Of a stretch of DNA of 64,000 nt, positions 47,029 through 59,514 are shown piece after piece. Position 1 is the first letter of the stretch, and each line of letters opens with the position of its first letter. The stretch is from assembly GCA_951799445.1 (NCBI GenBank), contig OX637287.1, positions 18,724,224-18,788,223 on the forward strand, given 5' to 3'. The notes under the pieces were generated by a model. That model ran no database searches. It was not told the DNA's origin and worked only from the letters and a program-made list of their open reading frames with translations. The stretch comes from Pseudisothecium myosuroides (lineage: Eukaryota; Streptophyta; Bryopsida; Hypnales; Lembophyllaceae). The position numbers were made by a program, and so were the translations under genes.

Positions 47029-48139
47029 TTTTGCAATCCTGAAAATCAAATCTGCCATCTGGCCATTTCTTCGACCTCCAAGCGGAGCTAATGATCGAGC
47101 TTATAGTTGTGCAACGAGCCTCTTGCGGAGCCGTAAAGCCAGGTGTCAATGTAAAAAAAAGACCCCCTATTTTGTGCCGTTTTTAGGGTATGTTCTAGAC
47201 CTCTCCTAGCTAATTTGGGGCCTCTGATTGCAAATATGAACTCAGAATTTGCAAATTTTATCATGCCTCGCAAATAAAAAGTTCCTGCGTTTTCCCCCAG
47301 AGCTAACCTGGAAAACTGAACATTCCACAAAAATTTCTTGATGGCCAATGACCCCCAAGTAACATGGCTTTCCGACACCCACCTCCCTTTTATGGACATC
47401 CGTATGATTCCTCCCTCTTCTTCAGTCCACAACATCCCTGAAAGTCTGTCAATCCACCACTCATCACCAAGGTGTTGGTTGTTCGGAAAGGTTCAAACCA
47501 ATGACCTGCAGAGGTGCTCGTGTCGCGCACCTGATAGTCCTCTTTTGGTCGAACGTTGGGGGAAAAAGAAAGGGTCAGCTAAGCTTATGATCATATCGTA
47601 GTGGACATCGCACGCTCTCTCTCTCTCTTTTGTTCATTAATTTATTGAGTGTATGGTGAAACGACCCTCTCAAAAGAGACACACTTATCATTTGGCCCCT
47701 ACTTTGATAGGTGTGTCCGAATTGCTGGGCGGCTCCACGCTCTCACCTCAATGACCTCTTGCCGCCCAGACTCGGCAATGCAGTCTGGTTTTGCATCGAT
47801 TTCAGTAGCAGCCATGGCCAAATTACGGGAAGTTTGCATGCAAGTCGCATTGGCACTCCGTCGTTGGGAACAATTCAATTCAATTCAACGGGGCTAGTAT
47901 CAATGATGATATAGTGGTACCGACTTTGTCCACTCGAGGGGCGAGATTGGCCTCCATAACATAATAATGGTCATCTGGAAAAAAGGGCCGGGGGTGCAGA
48001 CCCACTTAGCACGCGCAGGTAGGCCGGGAGAAACGACAAGGGAGTGCATTCGAGGGGAGGGGAGGGAAGGGGGAGGCCCCCACCAAATCAGGCCAAGCGC
48101 CTTGGAACAAACGCAAATCTCCTGCATTCAGTACAGAGG
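47029..48139. other. Unique GC-richer stretch, no gene called
   Basis: Contains (CT)n at 47614-47630, (CAATT)n near 47874-47887 and a purine run at 48052-48075. Several frames of 70-115 codons on both strands overlap, but none shows a domain or a consistent codon pattern. It may be a decayed gene or regulatory DNA. Confidence 0.35.
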
Positions 48140-48141
48140 TA

Positions 48142-48380
48142 AGGTGGCCACTTTTGCTACTGTGCCTTCAAATTTTCATTTTTTTTTCCTTTGGCAAGTG
48201 AAAAGAGGTTCCAACGCACCAAAGAATGTGACATTTGGATACCCTATGCAAAAGTTATGGAGGAACAAAATTTGGTTCGAAAACTCATGTTCTGCCACAT
48301 AAATACATAATTGATTTTGGAGATGTATACAAAGTGAAGATGGTGGTTTAGGGTTAGTAGCGCATGGGAGGGGGGCACCT
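48142..48380. mobile_element. TA-type MITE with AGGTGG ends (second copy)
   Basis: The ends are AGGTGGCCACTTTTGC and the inverse of AGGTGCCCCCC, with TA on both sides. The interior matches 17035-17303. Its right TA overlaps the TTAA that opens the next element. Confidence 0.72.
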
Positions 48381-49494
48381 TAATCCTTTAAGTTCCAAGG
48401 AACCACAAGTTGGTTTCCAGAGTGAGAAAAACATAAATAACTCATAATCTCAAAAGAATTGGAAGTAAGTTAGGAAATGAGGGTCACTAACTTTTTTTGG
48501 TAGAGAATAAAGTGGACCAATTTGATTTGGAAAATTGCAATTGCATGCAATAGTTACAGGCGTTTATACACAAGTATGTTTGCCAATCTCTGTATAATAT
48601 ATGGAAATATGTGGAAAGAATTGCAAAAGATGTGTCCCTTGTGTGTCTTGAACAACATTAGTACACAAAGATGATACAAGTAGATAGGCATTTTTTGGAA
48701 AGAAGGTCGCCGTAAAGAAATATGGCATATAGTACTATGTATAGCAATGTTTTTAGTAATTTTAGATATAATGGTCAACAAAAGTGTATACTTCAGGTGT
48801 GCTTTTTCTGAGTCTTTTTTCCATCTTCTATTGAAGACGTTGGCTTCAACTACTACTTTGTAAGTGCCGATCAATTACAAAAGAAGCACACCTAAATTTG
48901 TGCCAATTTTGAATAGAAAATTTTGTATATGCTTATGTCAAGTGTTTCTCATATTAAGCATGTGTTTTCACATATTGAAGGTGCATTTTTCAGTGTTGAT
49001 AGTTGTATGTGAATCATGAAAGCAATGTCTACCAAATCCAAAGGTCCTCGAAGTGAATCTTTTATGAGGATACTAGTGCTGCAAGCCTGTATTTGTGCAT
49101 ATTTCATACATTGATGTTCTAATTGATGTCAACAACATTGTATATGTACATTGTCATGAAACTCTAAATTCTCACAACACCAATGGTGGATCATTTTTTG
49201 CACACCCATTGTCTTTCACTCATTCTCCAATTTGGTGCGGGTTTTTTTTTCCATTTTTCATACATTGATGTTATGATTGATGTCAACAACATTGTATACA
49301 TTGTCATGAAACTCTAAATTCTCACAATACCAATGGTGGATCATTTTTTGTACACCCATTGTCTTTCACTCATTCTCCAATCTGGTGCAGGGTTTTTTTT
49401 CCACTTCCGCTCCTCTATCTTCAATAATCCGACGTTTGCTAAAGATTGTGTGTATTGATTTTTGCCAAAACAACACTGGGACTTAAAGGATTAA
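48380..49494. mobile_element. TTAA element, subfamily with TCCTTTAAGT ends
   Basis: It runs from TTAATCCTTTAAGTTCC to GGGACTTAAAGGATTAA, about 1.1 kb. It differs inside from the main groups. It contains a direct duplication of about 150 bp (49098-49250 and 49251-49402) with shared CAATGGTGGATCATTTTTTG. Confidence 0.75.
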
Positions 49495-49503
49495 ATTAGC
49501 ATA

Positions 49504-50054
49504 AGGTAGAAGAACCCATTCTAGTCCAAACTCCCATTTCAAACATCTAGGAGAAGCCCCATCCTAGGTTGTTTGTATTAGAATACAAAAAAACTCAAAT
49601 GAAGGAGAAAATTTCTTGCTTTACAGTAGGGAGCTGATTGCATAAATTGAAGATAACATGTGTCTAGGATGGTTAGAATTTATGTCTTAATTCACACTAT
49701 CATCAATTCACTCTCCATTTGCCTCAAATCAATGCAAATTAGTTCATTTGAGCAATAGAAGTATGTAGTTAGTATTGAGGTCATTATGGATTGAATTGGG
49801 CATATTTAAGTTAGGCATGGGTTAGTAGGAGCCCTACAAAAGCTGTTTTTTTAACATTGAAAGACAAGTCTACAAGCTTTCATGGGAAGCTCAAGGCAAC
49901 ACCCTTCTATAAAAAAAAAATTAATTACACAAATTCCGAAAATTATTTTTCCAATTGTACCATTGTTTCTTATTGCTTCTCTACCACTAAAATTTATTCC
50001 CACATTTTCCAGATAGCAATATCATACTTTTGCCTGTAAAGGGGTAGTTTACCT
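49504..50054 (+). mobile_element. TA-type element (uninterrupted partner of 16188-17019)
   Basis: Left AGGTAGAAGAACCCATTC and right GGGGTAGTTTACCT, with TA on both sides. It is 551 bp. It matches 16188-17019 along its length and preserves the empty site of the CACTA MITE found in that copy. Confidence 0.7.
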
Positions 50055-50453
50055 TAGTTTCTAATATTGTAGCATTATAGTGCAGAGACCTCACAATTGG
50101 AAGAAACAACATGACATTTGGGGGATGTTCCAAGCCATAATTTAGATAAGATTGTAGATGGGAAATTACTGGATGATAGACATCCAATACTTATAAAATG
50201 GGCTGTCTACAAAATAAACGGCAATATCACTGCACTCTAGGGTACAAATAATGCAGCACTTCCCTCACTAGCTGTAGCAGGTTTGGTGGAAAATAGTTCT
50301 AAAAATAGATTCTGAAATTATTGGGTACAGTAATTGTTGTTTTTGAAAACAAAGGGATGAAAAATTGCTTGCCAAAAAATAATTTGCTTAGAGAGTTTTG
50401 AACCCTAGCCTTCATCGATTTGCCCTTCACTTACGGTACACTGATTTGTCCTA

Positions 50454-50766
50454 AGGTAACAGGTTCAGAAATTGCCCACCTAAGAGTTGAAACTGAATTT
50501 TGGGGAGGTAAAACATCTTGAAATATTTTTCAGTAAAATTTCCTTGAAAGACAAGTGGAATTGACATCTAACCCAAGTCGTTTCATATTTTTTGGACCTT
50601 TGTGGAATTAGTTACAAATTTTTGAAGTTGGAAAAAAGTGGTCATTTGTGGTCATTAAAAGCGACCATCTCCTGAAATGTGCATAGTTGGCACATTGAAG
50701 AAAGAAAAATGTACCTCTGAGTCATGTTTGCTTTTAATGCCCGGTTGGAGTTCAAGCCGGTTACCT
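50454..50766. mobile_element. TA-type element related to 29381-29688
   Basis: Left AGGTAACAGGTTCAG and right CAAGCCGGTTACCT, with TA on both sides. It is 313 bp. The interior is the inverse of the 29381 element, sharing CATATTTTTTGGACCTTTGT and ACATTGAAGAAAGAAAAATG. Confidence 0.78.
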
Positions 50767-50965
50767 TATTAGTCTATTAGTTTTGGCAAAATAAATTTGC
50801 CAAAGCCACACTATTTGTAAAATATTTAAAGTAGTCCAGTTATTAGATTTAACAAATTTCCACCCACATAATTATTGTGAAGAAACTAATCTTGTAGCTA
50901 ACATTAATTTTTCACCTTCACTGTTAGTACAGTTTAATATACTAAACCTTGCATTACTTTGATCC

Positions 50966-51568
50966 TTAATCCCTAAAGGACCATAAGGCCACCACATGGC
51001 TTCTACAACTACATTTATAAAAAATCTGATATAAGAACCTCACTAACAGGCCAAAAACAACAAAGAGACCCTAGATGATTTTCTTTGCTAAATCTATCAG
51101 TGTAATCCGATTGAGAAATGATCAAGTGTACAATTTTTGGTGAATTTTTAGAGAATTGAAAAGGTGTTGTGGGCCATCACTTCACATTCTCATATCTTTT
51201 TTTTTGCACCTCAAAATGATTTGAAAAAAATTACACGTTAATATTATGATGATATGTACTTGTGGGAAAAAAATCAGATTTTTTGGAGAACTTTTGAGCA
51301 TTCCGATTTCAACATTTTGTTTTCAGCGTACATACAAAGTACTCCCTAACCGAACATCTTTCATCAATCTTGTCAAAGGTGGCACTTTCTCAAAAATTGT
51401 GTGATTTTGTTGATTTTTTATTTATAGGAACGCTAAATAAGTCTTCTTCCATTTCAACGGTGGCGATTATCAAAATTATTCCACATGAATGAGGAACTAT
51501 GCTTGTTACAAAAGCTAGTCAAAAAAATAAGAACTATGCTCAAACACCCCCGCTCCTTTAGGGGTTAA
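50966..51568. mobile_element. TTAA element, short subfamily (603 bp)
   Basis: It runs from TTAATCCCTAAAGGACC to GCTCCTTTAGGGGTTAA. The interior is not obviously shared with other copies here. No coding frame. Confidence 0.75.
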
Positions 51569-52421
51569 GGGGTGAGTAAAATGCCAATAAACATCAAAGA
51601 TTCACTAATATTTACTCTCTATTGTAAAAGACAATTGTCTGTTGAATGGACATCTGAATGTTTGGATAGGTTCCTACCAAGTTAATTTTGAATGGACTAC
51701 CAAGTTAGTTTTTCTACATATTCTAAGCATTTGGCTCTATGTTTTCACCATTAAAATTCCATAAAAACAAATTTCATATTGTACAAGAAATCGTCAAAAA
51801 ATGACTAGTACATTGCCTAATTATTTGACTTCATAATATTGTAGGATGAATTAGAGTAAATTAAATCCCTTATTTGCTTCTAAAATTTTGCATGAGTATA
51901 TCTAACAAGAAATACTAATGAATGGTGATAAAAATTCACTCCAAGAAGGCTCAAAATATACTTGTATTCCCTAGCAAGGTCAAAAAGAATTTTTTATTGA
52001 AACTTCAAATATTATAACCTTACAATTTCATATGGTTAAATGGTCTAAATTTGTTTCCATACATTTTCATAATGGTATACTAAAAAAATTTATGGGTGAA
52101 ATTCAAAAAAAGTTTGAATTTTCAATTTTGTCCAATGCACAAAAAACAACTGAAACTGATAGTTTTTGTGAATTTCTCTTGAAAAATACCCTAACTTTGT
52201 CCTTTTAGGTTCAAGAACTTTGTTTTTTTGCAATCTGAAATATAAGTTAGATTGTTGTCTTAGAGCAATGCACTGTAATGTGAGAGATAAAAAAATACAA
52301 AGAAAGTTTTTAGACTGCAGTTTTAATGGCCTAAATGAGATGGGTTGTTCAGCCATAGCCCTCAAGTGCCAATTGGATTGAAATGGAAATCCATATCTAC
52401 TTATACAATAATTTGAATATT
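51569..52421. other. Intergenic, nothing recognised
   Basis: AT-rich. A minus-strand frame at 52090-52365 (91 codons) has no protein-like features. Confidence 0.45.
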
Positions 52422-53254
52422 TTAACCCCTAAGTGCTTGAGTACATGACCATGAATATATGGTGTCTCCAGAATTTCAGCTCATTTGTGTGTGGGCAAGT
52501 TAAATTCCTTCGACCATTCTAAAAGAGTTTACGGGCAATATTGAAGGTTAACTATTACAAGCTTTGTTTTTAATTGAAAAAAGTAAATATTTGATTTTTG
52601 AGAGGTCGTCAAAGGGTATATGTGCCTTTAGTGGAAAAGTATAGCTTGCCAGTTTTACTTGATTTCTCGGCTTTGAGAAAAGCTTCCCAATTTCACATCT
52701 AACTGAAAATTGTACTCATCCATTTGCTTTGAAAATGGTCCCAATGGAAAGAATAAAGTTTTTTCATGATTTTCACCATGATTGGAAATTGAAACATGCA
52801 AGTGTTGATTTGGAGTTATTTGTGATTTCTACTTATAAAAAAATTGCATTTCAACAAATGCAAGGTGGATTGTGTAATGAATTTTATAGCTCTTCATTTG
52901 ATAGTTCGAAGTGCATAAGTTTTTTGGAAGTGCATTTTAGTGTGCTAACACAATTTTTAGTTATTCATGTCACCTCCAATCCCCCAAAAAATTTATATGC
53001 AAATTTCTCAAACATTGTGAGGAGGGACAATATTCTAAAATTAAGATATTTATACATACTTTTTGTTATAATTTCACTACTTCTATGCAAATTCACACTC
53101 AAAATTGGCATACACACTAATAAACAAGATCTTTAGACATTTGTATAGTTAGATTTAAAAAAACACAATTTGCACCATTGGAAATAACCACAAGTCCATA
53201 CTCTATTTTCATAGGAAAAATACACTTGGAAAGGCTTAGGCACTTGGGGATTAA
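52422..53254. mobile_element. TTAA element, CCCCTAAGTGC subfamily
   Basis: It runs from TTAACCCCTAAGTGCTTG to TTAGGCACTTGGGGATTAA. It is 833 bp. It contains an open frame of 135 codons (52729-53136) that starts in AT-rich sequence and has no recognisable domain, so coding is doubtful. Confidence 0.75.
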
Positions 53255-53335
53255 TGCTCAAATGCTCAATGATCATAGAATTTGAATTTGAACAAATTAT
53301 GTTGGTATATTCTCTAGCACATCTATGGAATAATA

Positions 53336-54261
53336 TTAACCCCTAAAGTTCTTTCACTATGTTCTCACCAAAAACGCTCCAAAATTGTCATTTTCAGTAC
53401 AAGTACCAAATTTTAGAAAAAAAAAACATTTTTGGACACATCTAACCATAGGATCTTATAGTATGCTAGTTTTAGAAGATGTAGAAAAAAATTCAGAATT
53501 TTCCACTGTGTGGATTGGAAGATATTAGCGTTTGAATTGGCAAAAATCTTTTTTTTGTCCCTGCAAAAAACTGGGCAACTGCACTTTACAAGGTCACATT
53601 TGTATGAAAAATGTTCTAAATGTTGGTGCCTATTTGAATTCTTTTTTCTAAACAAGTTGGATACATGATTAAAAAAATTCAAATCACTTGGAACTGTACA
53701 ACATATAGGAAAAAAATAGTAATAGAAAGAAGTAGATATTGTTTCAAAATACAAAAATGTTAAGAATTTAATTATGGAATTGAAAAATGTCAATCCCAAT
53801 GGTTGTAATGTTGTTATAAACAATCTACATCCTAAGATTTTATTTTATTTTTTAAATATTGAAAATTGAGTGAAATAAACAACTTCAAAAGTTATTTTAG
53901 AGTTTAGAATCCATAATTGATGTGCAAACTAAAACTCCTTATAACTTTTGATTCATTGAGTGAAATGGAAGGAGTCAAAGCTTTTCATGTATATATAACT
54001 CTAGAAAACCAATTTCAAATTTTTATTTTTGGAAAAAAGTGATTTCTTTTATCTACCCAGACTGCCCGAGTTGAAAAACAAACAACGTAGTAGGCCATAA
54101 TTTTTGACTCAAATGTCATGAAATTTTGTGCATATGAAAGATATTCCTTGTCCCCACCTTCTATTAAAATTTAAGACTAAATTATGCAAATTTCTAGTCA
54201 CATGTACCTACGCAAAATCAATATGTTGCTAAAAATAGCAGGCTGGTCCTTTAGGGGTTAA
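53336..54261 (-). mobile_element. TTAA element, subfamily B, inverted
   Basis: It runs from TTAACCCCTAAAGTTC to GGTCCTTTAGGGGTTAA, 926 bp. Read on the minus strand it matches 35827-36757 closely (GGTCATAAT-type block, GGTTTTCTAGAGTTATATAT, GTAAAGTGCAGTTGCCC). Confidence 0.85.
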
Positions 54262-54420
54262 AAAAATTCACTAATATTTAGTAGTTTAATCCTTCAACTT
54301 CTTGAGACTAGTTGTAAATGATTTGATCCACTTTGAATTTTTTTTCATATGGATATATATAAATTTTAAAAATATATCTCGGGAATGAAGTAAAGATTAG
54401 TCTATCTAGTATGCATGGAA

Positions 54421-56118
54421 GTAACCCCTAAAGGACCATTGTTCCTTTGGGGAACAAATGGGATTTTGGCAAGTACCTATAGGCTGAATTTTTGTCCTGA
54501 TTTTTTGAATTTTTTTTTGAAGATAGAAAAAATTGATTAGCTTTGTGAGAATATTATTTCTTTTTCAATTGGTGCCCGGGAATAAAATTTATGTCCAAAT
54601 AACCTCAAAATAGGGGAGAGGGGGGAAAGTCAAGGGGTAACAAAAAAAAATTCAAAAATTTGAATTAACTCCTAAAGGATCGACGTGTTTAGAGGCCCAA
54701 AATTGCTTTAAAATACATGTACCCAAAGCAAGGTCAAAATCTTCATCAATATTTATTTTTTAACAAACTCAACCATAGGATCCTTTGGTTAATTTGCATA
54801 AGTACATTGTCCCAAAATTTTAGAATGAATATCTCCACTGATTGCAAGATCAATGTGCCTAAACTTCAAAATGTAGGCTTTTCTAGTCCTTCCAAAAGGT
54901 GAAGTTTTGTCTTTCAACATTTTTAGAAAAAAACACATATATGTCCTATAACTTGTGAATTTTACACAATATGTTGGAAAATGGGTTGAAAACATGTGTA
55001 AAAAATTTTAAACAAAAAACTTTTATATTCATTTAAAAAAAATTGAAAAGTGAAAGGTATAATTGAATGAAAGATAAAACTAATATGCTAATAACTTTTG
55101 GAAGAATTTGAGGATTGTTAATCCCAATGGTGAGAATGTTCTAATAGGAAATTATCATCCTTTATTTCCATGTATGTTTGAAAATTTCAAAATTGAGAGC
55201 AAAAGATGACTTTATGTGTTTTTTCTACCTCCATTGTCCGCAAAATAAAGCTCCTTATAACTTTTACTTCATTATTCGGAATTGAGTGGTTCAAGTTTTT
55301 CTTGAGTAGGTATCAATGTACACAATTCTAAAAAAATAATTTTCATTTTTTTAGAATATATATTTTGCTGCCTAGTTTGACATTGAAATTGAAAAAATCC
55401 TTCTAACTTTTGCATTACTTATCAGAATGACATGAAACAAAGCTTCACTTATAGATTATAATGAGTGGCATCCATCCTAAAAAGTTTCATGCAAAAATTC
55501 CAAATTAAGAAGTCGATAGAGCCTACCCAAGTTCCCAGAAAGCCCAAAGTAGGTTCCTTGGTCCTTTAGGGGTTAAAATTTTTCTTTTCCTTATAGACTA
55601 CATTTTTGCCTATATGAAAAGCTTCGATTCATTCCATTTGGATTTGGTATAAGAAAGTTATGAACAATCTTGTTTTTCAAGCAATTAGAGCATCTTCTTG
55701 AAAAAATAACTTGTGGGATTCATTTCTGAATGCAACTTTTACAATTTCCCCCCCCATAAAAATTGAATTTTTTTGAATTTTTTTTCGTTCCTAGATTTTC
55801 AACTCAATTCTCTACCACAAAGATTTAAAGCTCAAAAAATTTTAGTGCAAAAAATTGAAGTTAAGAAGGTTCAAAGTCAAATAATTCAATCCCACAATGT
55901 GTTGAAAAATTTGTTTTTTACACTTTAAACACAAATATCTTGCAGTCTGTGCCCTCAAAAATTTTGAATTTTTTTCCACACATTTTCATACTAGTTAGGT
56001 GTAAGATCCTATGGTTATATGTGCAAAAAATAAATCAATTTTTTTAATTCTTTGCGATAGAAATTGAAGTTTTGAGTGTTTTTTGGTAGAAATAAGGCCT
56101 TAGTCCTTTAGGGATTAA
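54421..56118 (+). mobile_element. TTAA element, main subfamily, interrupted
   Basis: The left end is GTAACCCCTAAAGGACC (first T of TTAA lost) and the right end GTCCTTTAGGGATTAA. Main-subfamily landmarks lie on both sides of a 908-bp insert at 54665-55576: the subterminal hairpin and GGTGCCCGGG on the left, GAAAGCTTCGATTCATTCCA and ATATCTTGCAGTCTGTG on the right. Confidence 0.82.
54665..55576 (-). mobile_element. TTAA element, subfamily C, nested in 54421-56118
   Basis: It runs from TTAACTCCTAAAGGATC to GGTCCTTTAGGGGTTAA with TTAA duplicated. The host reads GAATT|TTAA|AATTTTTC across the site, as expected from intact copies. It is inverse to 32787-33666. Confidence 0.85.
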
Positions 56119-56844
56119 TTATAGAAAATATTGAAAATTTAGGATTAGGGATTATAATAACTTTGAATTATCTATTACTTTTGAAATTTAAAAATAAATA
56201 CATCTTTTTAGAAATAAAATGTATAGAAAGATAAAGATTCTATTTTTTTCAAAACAAAAAAAAATTTGATTAGAATCTAAAACAAATGTATTCTTCTTAT
56301 ATATATTATTACACATATACAAATATGAAGGTGTACAATAGTCTAAATGAAATCAATTGGAATCCACAAAATATTCAAATATATTTATACGCTACTGTGA
56401 TGCAAATTTTTTAATTATATAAAAATATTTATAATTATTCTTTTGATTGGACTTGATTGAATTCACTTGAAAAAAATAAATAGGACAGAAAAAAGAGGAA
56501 TTGTGGTAAGAACCATATTTTAGTTTAATAATGGAGCTTGTTATCTTATCTTGGATGTCGTATTCCTTATAATAGCTCAAGGGGGTAGATGGCAAATTGA
56601 TTGTACAATTTTTCTATATTATCTTGCTAGTAGCGCTAAGCTACAAGTCATCCGTGTCGTTCAACGAGTCCAATGGGGCTCAAATCCGGACCAAACCGGG
56701 CGGTAGAAGCTTAAGCAATCAACTGAATCCGTGACTTGGCAATTGATTTTGTTTCAGTGAGGCTTTTATCGCCTTTGTTTGTTGCCTATAGAATAGTGTC
56801 TTCTAATTTTTTCTCTTTTGAAATAGTTACATGTTTTATTAGCT
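56119..56844. other. Intergenic with a possible tRNA-like relic
   Basis: At about 56628-56700, TAGCGCTAAGCTACAAGTC and GGGGCTCAAATCCGGA resemble pol III A and B boxes at tRNA-like spacing. No complete cloverleaf could be drawn, so this is at most a tRNA-derived relic. Confidence 0.25.
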
Positions 56845-57783
56845 TTAACACATAAAGGCCATTTTTTTGGCAACATAGTAATTTTTAGCAGCTTACTACG
56901 AACAAATTTTTTATTTTTTCCCTTTGAATTTTTCACACAACATGTGCCTAAGGAGTAGCTTTAAGGCTTAACAATTTTTATAACTTTAGACCACATGGTT
57001 AATAAATTATTGTATGATATACAATTTTCATTGCTCGGTGGGTACCTCAAAAGATATTTAAAAATCAATTTTTTTCTGGAAAAAAAAATTTGAAATTGGT
57101 TTTTGAGATTTATATATATGTAAAAAGCTTTGAATCATTCCATTTTGATGAATGAGATGAAAGTTATAAGGACTTTTAATTTGCAGACAGTTATGGAATC
57201 TTTACTTTTAAATAAACTTTGAAGTCCTTTATTTAACTCAATTTTCAATATTTTTTGGAAAAAATAAAATCATAGGATGTAGAGTGTTTATTACAAAATT
57301 ACAACCATTGAGATTGGCATTTTTCAATTTTATAACTAAATTCTTAACAATTTAGTGTTTTGAATCATTATCTATTTCTTTCTATTGTCAAACTATTTTT
57401 TCCTATACATTATGTTGTAAAACTCCAAATGATCCAAAAATTTCAAGCATGTAGCCAACTATTATTGAAGAATGAATTCAAAGAAGCACTACCAATTGGG
57501 GCATTTTTTCATACAAATGTGACCTTGTGAAGTTCAACTGTCCTTTTCGCAGGGCTAAAAAAAGGATTTTTGTCAATTGAAATGCTAATATCTTGCAATC
57601 TACATGGTGGAATTTTTTTGAAATTTTTCTACTTCTTCTCAAACCAAATTTCTACAAGATCCTATGGTTAGATGTGTCCAAAAACGTTTTTATTCCTAAA
57701 ATTTGGTACTTGTTCTAGAAATGGTAGTTTTGGACTTTGGAGCATTTTTGATGAAAACATAGTCCAAAAAATTTAGGGGTTAA
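56845..57783 (+). mobile_element. TTAA element, subfamily B
   Basis: It runs from TTAACACATAAAGGCC to AATTTAGGGGTTAA. It is 939 bp and matches 45065-45980 throughout (CAACATAGTAATTTT, AGGAGTAGCTTTAAGG). The left terminus is mutated. Confidence 0.78.
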
Positions 57784-59514
57784 GATAATGTATTTTACTT
57801 TATTATTTAGGTTATAATTGAAGATTCATTTTTTGAACTTACAAATTTGCCTTTTGAGGTGAAAGATACTCTTCAAGATCTTCTAAATATTTATATTACT
57901 ATAAAAATAGGCCTAGTTTTATGAGATAGAGGGGTTATATTAGAAATATTCTTCTTCACTTCATAGTGTTTCAAAACAAAGATTATGAGGCCAAAAACCA
58001 TATGACATTCCAAAAATAAAGTCTAACATGATAGATTGTTCTATTTCTAAATCCATATTCTTTTTAAGATACATGTGCTCACTTCAGACTACAACAGACC
58101 CTCAAAATGTATTAAAAATGTCATATTACATATAATATTTACATTTTTCAAAATTGTGAATTGTGTCAATCTCAAAAAGTTAGCTTGTCTAATTGTGTAA
58201 TATACCACTAGCTTAAACTTGAGCCAAATACAAGCCTTTCGTTTGTATCAACGAAAAGTACTCCTATGCGTAGGAAATAATACACCTTTGTTTGAAAAAA
58301 ATTCATGCAAATGATAAAAATCATTCTAATGATAAAATGTTAACCCCTATAAAAATATTATACACTATTCATTGGAGCTGGCAAAAAATATTTATAAAAA
58401 TAAATGCCAAAAGATTTGAATTATCATTTATTGAAAAAATTGTATAAAAAAATAAATTTTTATTTTTAGGCATTTATCAAATCACATTTATCCACTTTAA
58501 TTAATTATTTAGCAACATTGAATTTGACTTTAAGATACAACAATCATGTAAATTTTTATTAATTTATAGAATAGAAGTATAGAACTATTTGTAATTGAAA
58601 GTTATCTAAGATACAAGTTAAAAGTATCAAATTGTTTTATGAGATAGTTGTCGACGAGGTCACGAAAATGAAGAAAATAACCTTGCCAAACCTTGGAGAA
58701 AATCATGCATCAGGTGCAGTGCACGGTTGAGACATCTGGAAGTGCAAGATTGGAAGATGTTGGACACCGTATTACCCTGACTAGTGTTGGCAATGGCAAT
58801 AGCCATACGGAAAACCAATGTCGTAATGAACACGGCTTCTTTTAAGCTAAAGGTTTGCGTTTGCAGCCTTATGCGCCATGCGCAATCATGTGGCCAACTG
58901 GCAGTGCACATTAGTCCGACGTCATCAGACATTCAAGCTAAAAGATTGTGAAGTCTAGCAACATCCAGTCTTCTACCATTGCCAATAGAGTGAAGAGACC
59001 ACCAAGACCTAGGCCACTACCATAATGGCTCTCATTGCAGCCGAAGTGAAATTTCGTTGTTGTTGGTCCAAGTAAGCCTCTACAATACGACATCTTTCCT
59101 ATAGGATAGTAGGACTGCTTACATGGCCCACTTGTATTCCGTGGCTAGACCGGCCTTTCTAACAGTCCATGGCAAATCTAACGGAGTTTAACAAGAGCAA
59201 TTTTTAAAGTTTAAGACGAGTTTTTCATACCACAATAGTGGCTGAAACCCGGGCCTTTGCAGTTGCCTTTCTAGAGGATGAATAAAGCACAATGCACAAC
59301 ACTTTTGTCCACTATCCCCTACTTTTTAGCATACCTTCCCCTAAACCAATTTTTCCTTTTAGCAAATGCGAACAAAACAAGCTATATTCGCCCAATTTTA
59401 GAGAGAGAAAATGTTAGATAACATATGTAAATAGACAAATAGGTATGCTAGTGAAGCTGACTTGTATATACGGCTGCTGATGGGCAGGCCATACTAATGG
59501 GCTCTTTGTCCTAC
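57784..59514. other. Intergenic flank of the transposase relic
   Basis: An isolated TTAACCCCTATAAAAA at 58340-58355 could be an unpaired left end. 58640-59280 is richer in G+C and holds a minus-strand frame of 90 codons (58660-58932) without recognisable domain. It could be part of a decayed larger element, but I cannot show this. Confidence 0.35.

Noticed and set aside
49098..49402. Repeats checked as a CRISPR array
   Set aside because: Only two long units with no spacer pattern, in a eukaryotic transposon. It is a simple duplication.
52729..53136. 135-codon frame inside a TTAA element
   Set aside because: Considered as an element-encoded protein, but no transposase motif is present and it is not shared with other copies.
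56628..56700. Possible functional tRNA gene
   Set aside because: A- and B-box-like sequences are present, but no acceptor stem or full cloverleaf can be formed.
58660..58932. Minus-strand frame of 90 codons before the transposase relic
   Set aside because: No match to any transposase block and on the opposite strand. Left as unassigned.
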